From assembly GCA_902493515.1 (NCBI GenBank), contig CABUPE010000004.1, forward strand, positions 1 to 64,000: DNA of 64,000 nt, in the 5' to 3' direction. Below, one piece after another: positions 29,848 to 39,049 of this stretch; within the stretch, counting starts at the first letter, position 1, and every line of letters starts with the position of its first letter. The notes beneath the pieces are model-generated. The model searched no databases, had not been told where the DNA came from, and was given only the letters and a program-made list of their open reading frames with translations. A program made the translations under genes and the position numbers. Source of the DNA: an uncultured Collinsella sp. GTDB lineage: Bacteria; Actinomycetota; Coriobacteriia; Coriobacteriales; Coriobacteriaceae.

Positions 29848-30651
29848 ATGGCCCATGCAACAACCCGAGCCTTCGCCGATGAGCGTCGTGCCGCCATCAT
29901 GGAGATGCTTGAGCATAATGCCTCGGTGCAGGTAGCAGAAATCGCCCAGACCTTTGGTGTGTCCTCCGTTACCGCCCGTGCCGACCTAGACGCGCTCGCC
30001 GAGTCCGGCAAGCTGCGCCGCACGCATGGTGGCGCTGTGTCGCTCCAGAAGCGACTGACCGTATCCACCCAGGATCGCCGTATCAACGTCAATGTTGCCG
30101 CCAAGCAGGCCATCGCACAAAGCGCCATTGAACTCGTCGGCAACGGTGACACCCTGCTCGTCGACTCGGGCACCACCGCTCTCGAGTTTGTCCGGCTCCT
30201 CGACCAGCGCGATGGCATCACCGTCATCACGGCCGACATTACCATTGCCGATTACATCGACGAGAGCATGCCCTCGGTCGATGTCGTCATGCTGGGCGGG
30301 GCGCTGCGCAAAGGTCATCGCTATCTGTACGGCCCACTTGCCATGCAGGCGCTGCAAATGGTCCACGCCGATCTTGCCGTCATGTGCCCTGGCGCTTTTG
30401 TTCCCGGCTGCGGCTTTACGACCGACTTTCCGCAGATGGCCGAGACCAAAGCGGCTATGGTCGGCGCCGCCCGTCAAACTGTCGCCCTCATGGACGCCAG
30501 TAAGGTCAACGGACGTGGCATGTACCGCTTTGCCGAGCTGACCGATGTCGACGCCATCGTGATGGATAGCGACCCCGATACCGCCGTCGCCACCTCAATC
30601 GCCGAGATCGTCGACAACGCCCGCCCAAATCTCCTCATCGCCGGCGCTTAA
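29848..30651 (+). CDS. DeoR/GlpR-family transcriptional regulator
   Basis: A 267-residue regulator with the N-terminal DeoR helix-turn-helix (RRAAIMEMLEHNASVQVAEI onward, about residues 12-60) and a sugar-phosphate sensor with the DSGTT motif near 115. An ATG at 29800 is in frame, but only 29848 has a GGAG ribosome site. It faces away from the aldolase gene and probably regulates it in response to a sugar phosphate. Confidence 0.87.
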   Translation: MAHATTRAFADERRAAIMEMLEHNASVQVAEIAQTFGVSSVTARADLDALAESGKLRRTHGGAVSLQKRLTVSTQDRRINVNVAAKQAIAQSAIELVGNGDTLLVDSGTTALEFVRLLDQRDGITVITADITIADYIDESMPSVDVVMLGGALRKGHRYLYGPLAMQALQMVHADLAVMCPGAFVPGCGFTTDFPQMAETKAAMVGAARQTVALMDASKVNGRGMYRFAELTDVDAIVMDSDPDTAVATSIAEIVDNARPNLLIAGA

Positions 30652-30656
30652 ACAAA

Positions 30657-30687
30657 AACCACCACAAAGGTCTCCTTTGTGGTGGTT
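30657..30687 (-). terminator. terminator of the flavodiiron gene
   Basis: A perfect 14-bp stem (30657-30670 with 30674-30687). On the minus strand it is followed by TTTTTGTTT. It sits between convergent gene ends. Confidence 0.85.
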
Positions 30688-30710
30688 GAGCATCAAAAGT
30701 GAACGTGTCG

Positions 30711-31871
30711 CTACTTGGAAAGCTCGTCGGCGAGAACCTCGATCTGAGCGCGCGAGGCGTCGTTGAGCGAACCCAGGACGGTCACCTTGTTCTGCGCCAG
30801 GGTGATGTCCTTCATGCCCTCGAGCTCCTTGGTCATAACCTTGGCAGCGGTGGGCGCCCAGGAGCCGGCCTCGACGAGTGCCACCGTACGGTTCTGATAG
30901 GCGTGCTCGGCAAGCGTGTGGATAAAGGTGCTCATGAACGGGAAGATCTCGCCCTGATAGGTGATGGAAGCGAGCACCAGACGGTCGTAGCGGAACGCAT
31001 CCTCAACGGCCTCGGCCATGTCGTCGCGAGCCAGGTCAAAGACGGAGACCTTCTGGCCGCGGGCCTCGAGCGCAGAAGCGAGTTCCTCAACAGCAGCCTT
31101 CAGATGGCCATACACACTCGCATAGGCGATCGTGATGCCCTCGTCCTCGGGCTGATAACTCGACCAGGTGTTATAGGTGTCGAGGTAATAGCCCAGATTC
31201 TCGGTAAGAACAGGACCATGGAGCGGACAGATGATCTGGATGTCCAGATCGGCGGCCTTCTTGAGCACGGCCTGCACGAACTTGCCGAACTTACCGACGA
31301 TGCCAAAATAGTAGCGGCGCGCTTCGCAAGCCCAACCCTCGGGGTCCTCGATATCGTTGGCGCCAAACTTTCCAAAGCCGTCGGCGCTAAAGAGCACCTT
31401 ATCGGTGGACTCGTAGGAGAAGAGTACCTCGGGCCAGTGAACGTTGGGGGCGCCGACAAACGTCAGGCTGTGGCCGCCCAGGTCGAGCACGTCGCCATCT
31501 TTGACGACCATCTTGCGCTCGGGGAAGTCGGTGCCAAAGTAGTTGACCATCATGCGGAAGGCGCCCATGCTGGCCACAATCTGTGCCTGGGGATAGCGCT
31601 CCATAAAGGCGGCGATACCGGCGGAGTGATCGGGCTCCATGTGATGGACAACCAGGTAGTCGGGCGTACGGCCATCGAGCACGGCCTCGAGGTTGCCGAG
31701 CCACTCGTCGACAAAACCACCGTCGACCGAATCGGCGACGGCGATCTTGTCGCCCAAGATAACGTAGCTGTTGTATGCCATACCGTTCTCGGACACGTCA
31801 TACTGGCCCTCGAACAGGTCAATGTCGTGATCGTCGACGCCAATGTAGCGGATATCCTTGGTGATCTCCAT
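30711..31871 (-). CDS. flavodiiron protein (FprA type)
   Basis: A 386-residue A-type flavoprotein. The metallo-beta-lactamase domain has HxExDH (His77, Glu79, Asp81, His82) for the di-iron site, and the C-terminal flavodoxin domain has TIAYASVYGHLK for FMN. Such proteins reduce oxygen to water or nitric oxide to nitrous oxide and protect anaerobes. No rubredoxin domain is fused. Start 31871 follows AGGAGG. It is monocistronic with its own terminator. Confidence 0.92.
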   Translation of the reverse strand: MEITKDIRYIGVDDHDIDLFEGQYDVSENGMAYNSYVILGDKIAVADSVDGGFVDEWLGNLEAVLDGRTPDYLVVHHMEPDHSAGIAAFMERYPQAQIVASMGAFRMMVNYFGTDFPERKMVVKDGDVLDLGGHSLTFVGAPNVHWPEVLFSYESTDKVLFSADGFGKFGANDIEDPEGWACEARRYYFGIVGKFGKFVQAVLKKAADLDIQIICPLHGPVLTENLGYYLDTYNTWSSYQPEDEGITIAYASVYGHLKAAVEELASALEARGQKVSVFDLARDDMAEAVEDAFRYDRLVLASITYQGEIFPFMSTFIHTLAEHAYQNRTVALVEAGSWAPTAAKVMTKELEGMKDITLAQNKVTVLGSLNDASRAQIEVLADELSK

Positions 31872-32000
31872 CAGGCAAAGCCTCCTAGATAGACAAAAGA
31901 ACCCGTCTATCATAACACTCGTCTCCATAGCCACGGCTATCTGCCAACATCCTTATCGATTGTTATTGAGACGGAATATACCGCCGTTTATCAGCACAAA

Positions 32001-33032
32001 CTATGCGCGCGGCATCGCCGTGCTATGTCGAATAATGAGCTGGCCGGGAATACGAATGGCAACGGTTTTGCCCGCCGTACCCACCTCGGGAACCGCATGC
32101 TCGAATACCTCGCGTCCGCGCTGATGCAGATCGAATCGCACGGTCGTGAGCTCGTTGTGTGCCACAAAATCATCGAGCGAATCGTCGACGCCCACCACGC
32201 TCACGTCCTCGGGCACGCGCAGGCCGCTATCACGCAGTGCGGCAATCGCGCCATTTGCCATCTGGTCGTTTGCCGCGTAAATCGCCGTCATGGTGCGATC
32301 GTGCTCGGCCAGGTACCTGCCAGCCTCGTAACCGCTGTTGGCAGACCAGTCGCCCTCGAGCGGCTCTGCCGGCTCGATGTGTTTACGCTCGAGTGCATCC
32401 TGCCAACCGGCACGACGAAATTGCTCGTCGACCGAGAACGACGGGCCGCCAATATAGCGAATCTGCTCGTGCCCCAGCTCAAACAGGTGATCCATAAGCA
32501 ATAACGAGCAGCCGTAATGGTCGGAATCGACCGTGGTCACGCGCGGATGCGCGTACATGGTAACGATGACCGTGCCAATGCCCGGCAGTGGATCAAACGT
32601 CTCAAAATCGGGCGCCATGCGGCTCATGCCGATGATGATGCCGTCCACCGGCAATGCGGCCATACGACGCGTGGCCTCGGCAAGCGAAAACTCCTCGGTT
32701 TTGGACATCTCGACCAGCGTGATGGCGCAATTATGCTCGCGAGCAGCGCTGGCAATGCCGTCAATCATTGAGAGGTTGCCAAACTTGGTGACATCGTTGA
32801 CGCACAGGCCGACCGAATGGTAACGGCCGTCACGCAGCGAGCGACCGGCATAACTCGGACGAAAGCCGAGCTCTTGCATAGCGGCCTGCACGCGCTGGCG
32901 CGTCTGCTCGTTAACGTTGGGCAAGCCGTTGGCGACGCGCGAAACCGTCTGCTGCGAAACGCCGGCAGCGCGGGCGACGTCGGCCATGGAGACCGGACGC
33001 GTACCTGTATCGTTGGACGGGCGCCTTGCCAC
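32001..33032 (-). CDS. LacI-family repressor of the galactose operon
   Basis: A 343-residue regulator. The helix-turn-helix is SMADVARAAGVSQQTVSRVA, the hinge PSYAGRSLRDG, and a sugar-binding core follows. It is divergent from galK. Three copies of one operator type lie in the divergent region, one before this gene and two around the galK promoter, so it very likely controls galKT and itself. Confidence 0.88.
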   Translation of the reverse strand: MARRPSNDTGTRPVSMADVARAAGVSQQTVSRVANGLPNVNEQTRQRVQAAMQELGFRPSYAGRSLRDGRYHSVGLCVNDVTKFGNLSMIDGIASAAREHNCAITLVEMSKTEEFSLAEATRRMAALPVDGIIIGMSRMAPDFETFDPLPGIGTVIVTMYAHPRVTTVDSDHYGCSLLLMDHLFELGHEQIRYIGGPSFSVDEQFRRAGWQDALERKHIEPAEPLEGDWSANSGYEAGRYLAEHDRTMTAIYAANDQMANGAIAALRDSGLRVPEDVSVVGVDDSLDDFVAHNELTTVRFDLHQRGREVFEHAVPEVGTAGKTVAIRIPGQLIIRHSTAMPRA

Positions 33033-33186
33033 AGGATCACCTTCACCCTTGCGAGATCTGAATAGCGTGAATGCCGGCCCGGGCAGAAATACACTCCGCG
33101 CCGAGGCCCGCTATCGTCGGACGCATGTTAACGTACTCTACTTTTTCTATCTGCATCTCTTCTGCTTTATAAGTCCATACGGCAGT

Positions 33187-33218
33187 ACCGTTCACGGCTG
33201 TATTTCTACCGATTACCA
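33187..33218 (+). promoter_or_regulatory. 21-bp direct-repeat site upstream of galK
   Basis: ACCGTTCACGG (33187-33197) and ACCGATTACCA (33208-33218) repeat at 21 bp in the direction of galK. The downstream copy ends two bases before a weak -35. Confidence 0.6.
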
Positions 33219-33220
33219 GA

Positions 33221-33249
33221 TTCTCAAAAAGTGACAAGTGTTGTGTTAT
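33221..33249 (+). promoter_or_regulatory. candidate galK promoter
   Basis: A weak -35 TTCTCA, a 17-bp spacer and -10 TGTTAT. The direct-repeat site lies just upstream and a LacI-type operator overlaps the -10 and start region, fitting activator plus repressor control. Confidence 0.45.
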
Positions 33250-33370
33250 GAGTACGTTAACATAGCCCGTAACGTGCGGCATCGTGAACACTTGGTTCAT
33301 GCCGCCTCAAGTTGTTAACGTACTCATAATGACGCAAAACTTACCCTCGCGCGCCAAGGAAAGGACTCCC

Positions 33371-34576
33371 ATGACCACTCCCGACGAAAAGACATTCGCC
33401 ACGCTCACCAAGCTGTTTGAGGAGGAGTTTGGCCCCATCGGCGACCGCCAGGTGCTCTATGTGCACGCGCCCGGCCGCTCCGAGATCAGTGGCAACCACA
33501 CCGACCACGAGGGCGGCCACGTCATCGCCGGCTCGCTCGATGTCGCCGTCGACGGCATCGCCGTGGCAACCGATTCCAACAAGGTTCGCGTTGCCGACGA
33601 GGGCTATCCCACGTTTGAGATCGCGCTCGATACGCTAGATGTTCAGGAGTCCGAGATGGGCACGTCCGCAAGCCTCGTCCGCGGCATGGCCCACGAGGTC
33701 GCAGCGCTTGGCGTTGAGCCCCAGGGCTTCGACTTCGCCTTCACCTGCTCTGTCCCCTCGGGCGGCGGCCTTTCCAGCTCTGCTGCTGTCGAGGCGGCAT
33801 ACGGTCGCGCCATGGAGACGCTCTGGGGCGCACCCGCCATCAAGCCCGTCGCGCTCGCCCAGATGAGCCAGCGCACCGAGAACAACTACTATGGCAAGCC
33901 CTGCGGTCTGATGGACCAGGCCGCTGTGTGCCTGGGCGGCCTTGCCTACATGGACTTTGAGGACCAGGCTCAGCCTAAAACCCAGAAGCTCGAGCTCAAC
34001 TTTGAGGATCACGGTTATGCGCTCGTGCTCGTTAAGGTCGGTGCCGACCACGTGGCAGCTACCGACGACTATGCCGCCGTTCCGCGCGAGATGCAGGACG
34101 TCGCTGCCGAGTTTGGTAAGGCACGCCTGTGCGAGGTAAACGTGGCGGACTTTGATGCCAAGCTCCCCGAGCTGCGCGCCAAGCTGGGCGACCGTGCCTG
34201 CCTGCGCGCCGTTCACTACTGGTACGAGAACGGTCTGGTCGACAAGCGCTGGGCGGCCCTGAACGCCGGCGACATCGATCAGTTCCTGGTCCTGACGCGC
34301 GAGTCCGGCGCCAGCTCTGCCATGTACCTGCAGAATGTCGTTGCCAAGCTGGGCTCCGAGCAGCCCTCGATGTATGCCCTGGCACTGGCCGAGCACGTGC
34401 TCGACGGCCGCGGCGCCGTCCGTATCCACGGTGGCGGCTTTGGTGGCACCATCCAGGCCTTCGTGCCGCTCGATCTGGTCGACACCTTCATTGCCAAGAT
34501 GAACGGCTGGCTGGGCGATGGCTCTGCCCGCCACTACGCAATTTCTGACAAGGGGGCTTACGCGGCATGGCTGTAA
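33371..34576 (+). CDS. galK: galactokinase
   Basis: A 401-residue GHMP kinase. The galactokinase signature GRSEISGNHTDHEGG is near residue 33, the ATP loop PSGGGLSSSAAVE near 130, and the C-terminal GGGFGGTIQA motif near 357. It phosphorylates galactose to galactose-1-phosphate. Start 33371 follows AAGGAAAGGA. It overlaps galT by ten bases, giving translational coupling. Confidence 0.95.
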   Translation: MTTPDEKTFATLTKLFEEEFGPIGDRQVLYVHAPGRSEISGNHTDHEGGHVIAGSLDVAVDGIAVATDSNKVRVADEGYPTFEIALDTLDVQESEMGTSASLVRGMAHEVAALGVEPQGFDFAFTCSVPSGGGLSSSAAVEAAYGRAMETLWGAPAIKPVALAQMSQRTENNYYGKPCGLMDQAAVCLGGLAYMDFEDQAQPKTQKLELNFEDHGYALVLVKVGADHVAATDDYAAVPREMQDVAAEFGKARLCEVNVADFDAKLPELRAKLGDRACLRAVHYWYENGLVDKRWAALNAGDIDQFLVLTRESGASSAMYLQNVVAKLGSEQPSMYALALAEHVLDGRGAVRIHGGGFGGTIQAFVPLDLVDTFIAKMNGWLGDGSARHYAISDKGAYAAWL

Positions 34577-36195
34577 TGACTGATGTGCGCGAGGCCGTGC
34601 AGGACCTCATCGAATATGCCATCCACCGATCGATGATCGGACAGGACGATCGCATCTGGGCCTACAACACCATTCTCGAGTGCATCGGTGCCACGGGCCC
34701 GGCGCTCGACATGACCTGGGCGCTGCAGAACGAGAAGCTCTCGCTCTTGCACCCCGATACCCTGCCCGACTTTGACCTGGAGGGCACGCTCGCCGCGCTT
34801 GCCGAGGCCGCCGTTGTCAACGGCGCCGCCGAGGACACGGCGTCGGGCCGCGACCGCATCGCCATGCGCATCATGGGCGCGCTCATGCCGAGGCCTTCGG
34901 TTGTAAACGAGGAGTTCAACGGCCGCATGGGCGTCAACGAGCCCCGCGCCGCGACCGACTGGTTCTACGGTCTGTGCTGCGACGCCGGCTACGTGCGCCG
35001 CGCCGCCATCGCGCGCAATATCAAATGGAACACCCCCACCAACTGGGGTGACCTGGAGATCACTATCAACCTGTCAAAGCCCGAAAAGGACCCGCGCGGT
35101 ATCGCCGCGGCAGGTGCAGCCAAGAACACGGGCGAGAAGTATCCCGCCTGTCAGCTGTGCATCGAAAACGAGGGCTATCCCGGACGCTCCGCTGCAGCCG
35201 ACGGCGGCGCTCACCCCGCCCGCCAGAATCTGCGCGTTATCCCCATCCAGCTCGACGGCGAGCGCTGGGGCTTCCAGTACAGCCCGTACGCGTACTTTAA
35301 CGAGCACTGCATTGCCATGAGCTCCGAGCATCGTCCGATGCACGTCGACCGCAAGGGCCTGACCTGCCTGCTCGACTTTGTGGACCTGTTCCCGCACTAC
35401 TTTATTGGCTCCAACGCCGACCTGCCTATCGTGGGCGGCTCGATCTTGTCGCACGACCACTTCCAGGGCGGCGCGCACGAGTTCCCCATGATGCATGCCA
35501 CCGAAGTCTCGCAGTTTAACGTGCCCGGCTTTGACCAGGTCAGCGGTACCGTGTTGCAGTGGCCGCTTTCGGTGCTGCGGCTGCGCTCGCACGACCGCGC
35601 CCAGCTGCTCGACGCCGCCGAGAAGATTATCCTCGCCTGGCGCGAGTGGACCGATGAGTCGGTGGGCGTCATCGCGCACACAGCCGACGGCGTGGCGCAC
35701 AACACCGTGACGCCCGTCATCCGCCGCGTCGACTCCCGCGGCAATGCCGGCGGCGAAATCTACGAGGCCTACCTGGCGCTTCGCTGCAACATCACGACCG
35801 ACGAGCATCCGCTGGGCGTATTCCACCCGCATGCTGAGTACCACCATATTAAGAAGGAGAACATCGGCCTGATCGAGGTCATGGGCCTGGCCATTTTGCC
35901 GCCGCGCTTGGTTCCCGAGCTCGGCGCTGTCCGCGAGCATTTGCTGGCGGCCAAGGCCGATGCCAGCTACGACCTTGCTGGCGCGCTCGAGGGCGACGAC
36001 CTTTGCCGCAGCCACGCCGCATGGGCCAAGGACGTCTTTGCCCGCCGCGCCGACGAGCTTACGGCCGACAACGCCATCGACATCCTGCACGAAGAGGTCG
36101 GCGTGGTGTTTGGCCACGTGCTCGACAACGCCGGCGTCTTTAAGTGGGACGAAGCCGGCCGCGCCGCCCAGCAGCGCTTTATCGACTCGCTGTAG
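34567..36195 (+). CDS. galT: UDP-glucose-hexose-1-phosphate uridylyltransferase, class II
   Basis: A 542-residue GalT of the Gram-positive class II type, with CQLCIENEGYPGR near residue 195 and SHDHFQGGAHEFPM near 297. It exchanges galactose-1-phosphate and UDP-glucose in the Leloir pathway. ATG 34567 lies inside the end of galK; a second in-frame ATG overlaps the stop at 34576. No galE is present in the window. A strong terminator follows. Confidence 0.94.
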   Translation: MAVMTDVREAVQDLIEYAIHRSMIGQDDRIWAYNTILECIGATGPALDMTWALQNEKLSLLHPDTLPDFDLEGTLAALAEAAVVNGAAEDTASGRDRIAMRIMGALMPRPSVVNEEFNGRMGVNEPRAATDWFYGLCCDAGYVRRAAIARNIKWNTPTNWGDLEITINLSKPEKDPRGIAAAGAAKNTGEKYPACQLCIENEGYPGRSAAADGGAHPARQNLRVIPIQLDGERWGFQYSPYAYFNEHCIAMSSEHRPMHVDRKGLTCLLDFVDLFPHYFIGSNADLPIVGGSILSHDHFQGGAHEFPMMHATEVSQFNVPGFDQVSGTVLQWPLSVLRLRSHDRAQLLDAAEKIILAWREWTDESVGVIAHTADGVAHNTVTPVIRRVDSRGNAGGEIYEAYLALRCNITTDEHPLGVFHPHAEYHHIKKENIGLIEVMGLAILPPRLVPELGAVREHLLAAKADASYDLAGALEGDDLCRSHAAWAKDVFARRADELTADNAIDILHEEVGVVFGHVLDNAGVFKWDEAGRAAQQRFIDSL

Positions 36196-36245
36196 AGCAC
36201 GCGAGCTCGAACGCACGCACTTAACAAATAGCGCCTACACGACCG

Positions 36246-36284
36246 CGGCGCCCGCCGGCAACATCGCCGGCGGGCGCCGTTTTC
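36246..36284 (+). terminator. terminator of galKT
   Basis: A 14-bp GC-rich stem (36246-36259 with 36266-36279) followed by TTTT. Confidence 0.85.
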
Positions 36285-36315
36285 TAATGCAAGGGTAACT
36301 AATTTACACCAAAGC

Positions 36316-36349
36316 AAGGAGTGTCCCAAACTGCCGGCAGAAAAGGAAC
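36316..36349 (+). repeat. 34-bp direct repeat, left flank of the ATPase gene
   Basis: The segment beginning AAGGAGTGTCCCAAACTGCC recurs at 37827-37860 with 33 of 34 bases identical, bracketing the ATPase gene. Confidence 0.8.
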
Positions 36350-36374
36350 ATCCCCAGGTGCCGACCTAAACCCA

Positions 36375-36467
36375 CACATTATTCGATGGAAAAACGTGGT
36401 TGCCTCCCACATTATTCGATGGAAAAACGTGGTTCATTCCCACATTTTTCGATGGAAAGACCAACAC
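36375..36467 (+). repeat. three 33-bp-period tandem repeats before the ATPase gene
   Basis: Units start at 36375, 36408 and 36441, each CACATTATTCGATGGAAAAA or a close variant followed by CGTGG in the first two. Each is an imperfect palindrome. They lie just before a TATACT -10-like box near 36473, so they may be binding sites. Confidence 0.7.
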
Positions 36468-36501
36468 GGTCTTATACTAACCATGATCGTTAGGAGGCAG
36501 T

Positions 36502-37803
36502 ATGCAGCGACAGCTAATGGACGAACTCATCGCTTGGAAATCTAGGGCAAACCGCAAGCCCCTCCTGCTTAAGGGGGCCCGCCAGACAGGAAAAACCTGG
36601 CTTCTCAACGAATTCGCAGGCCAGCAGTATCAAAACGTCATCCGTTTTGACTTTATGCTCGAACCGGGCGCACGCTCGCTGTTCGACGGAAGCCTTGACC
36701 CCAAACGCATCATCTCCCAGATAGAGCTCCTGCGCGGCCAGACCATAACGCCGACAGACACACTCATCATCTTCGACGAAATCCAAGAGGCACCGCGTGG
36801 CATCACCTCGCTCAAATACTTCAACGAGCTGGCGCCGGAATACCATATCGTGGCAGCCGGCTCCTATATGGGGCTCGCGCTCCGACGCGAAAACGAGTCG
36901 TTCCCCGTCGGCAAGATTGACCAGCTTACCATGCGCCCCATGGGGTTTGTCGAGTTCGTTCGCGCCGTCGATGGCGATCCGCTCGCAGATGCCATCCTTG
37001 CCGCAGACATGGACCTGCTGGCAAACGTTTCCGAAAAGCTCGAGCGCCTGCTCAAGGAATACCTCGTTGTCGGTGGCATGCCAGAAGTTGTCTCCGCTTT
37101 CGCCGCCTCCCACGATTTCATCGAGGCCCGCAGGCTTCAGCAGCAAATCATCGAAGCTTACGAATCCGATTTTGGCAAGCATGCGCCAGCCCGCATCGTC
37201 GAGCGCATGAGGCTGGTTTGGAAATCCCTTCCCGGCCAGCTCGCAAAGGAAAACAAGAAGTTCGTCTACGGTGCGCTCCGTCCCGGGGCGCGCGCACGCG
37301 ATTTTGAGGAAAGCCTCCAGTGGCTCATGGACTATGGAATCGTTCATAAGGTACCACGTGTTTCCGCCCTAAGAGCACCGCTCACAAGCTACGAGGATCT
37401 CTCGGGCTTCAAGCTGTTCTGCATCGACACCGGCATCCTCGGAGCACTCTCCGGCCTCTCGCCAGCCATTGTTCTGAACGGGCCCGCTGTTTTTACGGAG
37501 TTCAAAGGCTCGCTGACCGAGCAATACGTCGCACAGGAGCTTTTGCTCCAAGGCAAAACTCCCGCGTATTGGTCATCCTCCTCCGGCAATGCAGAGACTG
37601 ACTTTGCCATCGACCATGCGGGGACCGTGCTTCCGCTCGAGGTCAAGGCGGCAGAGAACCTCAAAGCAAAGAGCCTGAGGATTGCCTGCGAGAAGTTCAA
37701 GCTCGAGCGCTGCGTGAGAACATCGTTAGCGGCATATAGAGACGAGGGCACGCTCGTCAACATTCCACTCTGGGAGATTGGGCAAATCGACAAGCTGGCA
37801 TAG
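36502..37803 (+). CDS. AAA-type ATPase with DUF4143 domain
   Basis: A 433-residue protein. The P-loop GARQTGKTW (about residues 28-36) and Walker B-like LIIFDEIQEAP (about 92) form the AAA_14 domain, and the C-terminal DUF4143 domain holds a nuclease-like DFAIDHAGTVLPLEVKAAEN core. Family members are widespread but of unclear function, some linked to mobile or defence regions. AGGAGG precedes the ATG. The 34-bp direct repeats around it suggest insertion as a cassette. Confidence 0.85.
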   Translation: MQRQLMDELIAWKSRANRKPLLLKGARQTGKTWLLNEFAGQQYQNVIRFDFMLEPGARSLFDGSLDPKRIISQIELLRGQTITPTDTLIIFDEIQEAPRGITSLKYFNELAPEYHIVAAGSYMGLALRRENESFPVGKIDQLTMRPMGFVEFVRAVDGDPLADAILAADMDLLANVSEKLERLLKEYLVVGGMPEVVSAFAASHDFIEARRLQQQIIEAYESDFGKHAPARIVERMRLVWKSLPGQLAKENKKFVYGALRPGARARDFEESLQWLMDYGIVHKVPRVSALRAPLTSYEDLSGFKLFCIDTGILGALSGLSPAIVLNGPAVFTEFKGSLTEQYVAQELLLQGKTPAYWSSSSGNAETDFAIDHAGTVLPLEVKAAENLKAKSLRIACEKFKLERCVRTSLAAYRDEGTLVNIPLWEIGQIDKLA

Positions 37804-37826
37804 GCGCTGTGGAGGGGGTGTCCCGT

Positions 37827-37860
37827 AAGGAGTGTCCCAAACTGCCAGCAGAAAAGGAAC
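37827..37860 (+). repeat. 34-bp direct repeat, right flank of the ATPase gene
   Basis: The partner of 36316-36349, one mismatch. A shorter GGTGTCCCGTAAGG-like piece just before it suggests repeated local duplication. Confidence 0.75.
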
Positions 37861-37914
37861 GTCTCTATCTGCCGCATTCCCGAAGCAAGGCAACGCCGAT
37901 GTTTTGGCAACAGC

Positions 37915-38059
37915 AGCGAGCGGGTCGCATTTGAGACAAGGTGACGTGAAACGAAAGGGCGCTGACCTTCTGGTCGCGCCCTTGAAGTTGAACGTCAGAT
38001 TGTCCAAATGCGGCCCGCGCAGCGTCGGCAGGTTACGGCGTTTGGTAAAACGCCGTAAC
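37915..38059 (-). repeat. 3'-anchored structured repeat (family R2), lacC copy
   Basis: On the minus strand it begins one base after the lacC stop with the AGTTACGGCGTTTTACC hairpin. CGACGCTGC, a long stem, ACAATCTGACGTTCAA, an inner GGGCGC/GCGCCC hairpin and TTTCACGTCACCTTG follow in the same order as the other copies. Confidence 0.65.
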
Positions 38060-38060
38060 T

Positions 38061-38996
38061 CTAAAGCTCAGTTACTTCAACGCTGTTGTAGATCTCGTCC
38101 CAGCGGTCCATGACCAGGTGGCCGGTCTTGGGATCCATGGCGTTGAGCTTGCCGCAGGTATTGGCGGTCTTGAGCACCGTGACGTCGTCGGCACCAGCAG
38201 CAATGGCATGCGCAAAGCCGGCGATGGTCGAGTCGCCGGAACCCGTCGCGTTCACAGCCGCAATCGCGGGCGTCTTGGCGCGGAACGCGCGACCCTCATG
38301 GAAGCCCACCGAACCGGCAGCGCCCATCGAAACGACAACCCAGGGAATACCGGCAAAGCGGCCATCGGCGGCAAGCGCCTCGCGCAGGGCATCGACATCA
38401 TCGGTCGTAAAGGACGTACCCAGCAGGCCGTTAATCTCGGTCAGATTGGGCTTTACGAGCTCGGGCTTAGCGTCGGACTCCAGCGCGGCTTCCAGCGATG
38501 CACCCGAGGTGTCGAGCAGCACCTTGGCGCCCGCCTCCTCGGCAATCTTGACGAGCTCGGCATAGTAGCCGGCATCGACGCCGCGCGGCAGCGAGCCCGA
38601 AAGCGTCACAACGTCCGCTTTCGCTGCAAGCTCGGCGAACTTGGCCGTAAAGGCCTCGAGCTCGGCCGGGGCGATCTGCGGGCCGCTCTCCAAAAGCTCG
38701 GTCTGGTTGCCCTCGTGCAGAATATTCAGGCAAATGCGCGTCTCACCGGCGATGGGCACAAAGTCGTTCTTGACGCCGTCGGCATCCATAAGCTCGGCCA
38801 TATAGGCACCCATGTGTCCGCCGAGCAGACCGGTCGCGAGCACATCGTCGCCCAACTGCAGCAGCACACGGCTCACGTTGAGGCCCTTGCCGCCAGCGGT
38901 CTTTTCGGGCGTCACACGGTTCACGTCGTCGATGATCAGCTTGTCGAGCTGATAGCGCGTATCAATCGACGGGTTCATGGTAACGGTCAGAATCAT
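38061..38996 (-). CDS. lacC: tagatose-6-phosphate kinase / 1-phosphofructokinase (PfkB family)
   Basis: A 311-residue PfkB-type sugar kinase. The N-terminal ILTVTMNPSIDTRY is the LacC/FruK signature, GGKGLNVSR lies near 36 and the catalytic GSGDST near 250. Both tagatose-6-phosphate and fructose-1-phosphate kinases share these. Clustering with lacA and lacB on the same strand favours tagatose-6-phosphate. Start 38996 follows CAGGAG. Confidence 0.87.
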   Translation of the reverse strand: MILTVTMNPSIDTRYQLDKLIIDDVNRVTPEKTAGGKGLNVSRVLLQLGDDVLATGLLGGHMGAYMAELMDADGVKNDFVPIAGETRICLNILHEGNQTELLESGPQIAPAELEAFTAKFAELAAKADVVTLSGSLPRGVDAGYYAELVKIAEEAGAKVLLDTSGASLEAALESDAKPELVKPNLTEINGLLGTSFTTDDVDALREALAADGRFAGIPWVVVSMGAAGSVGFHEGRAFRAKTPAIAAVNATGSGDSTIAGFAHAIAAGADDVTVLKTANTCGKLNAMDPKTGHLVMDRWDEIYNSVEVTEL

Positions 38997-39049
38997 GTTG
39001 AACTCCTGTTCCGGGGCGGCATAACCCGCCCCAAACATACGATAACTCG

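Larger units (their letters stand above)
33125..33330. promoter_or_regulatory. three LacI-type operators of the gal locus
   Basis: GTTAACGTACTC occurs at about 33127 (plus), 33249-33264 (minus, as GAGTACGTTAACAT) and 33313-33329 (plus). The right half TACTCAT distinguishes this set from those of the other LacI regulators here. Confidence 0.7.

Noticed and set aside
36375..36467. Three 33-bp repeats as a short CRISPR array, or as a coding repeat peptide
   Set aside because: Only about six bases separate the repeat cores, the period is constant, and the overlapping open frame has no ribosome site and reads through the promoter of the ATPase gene.
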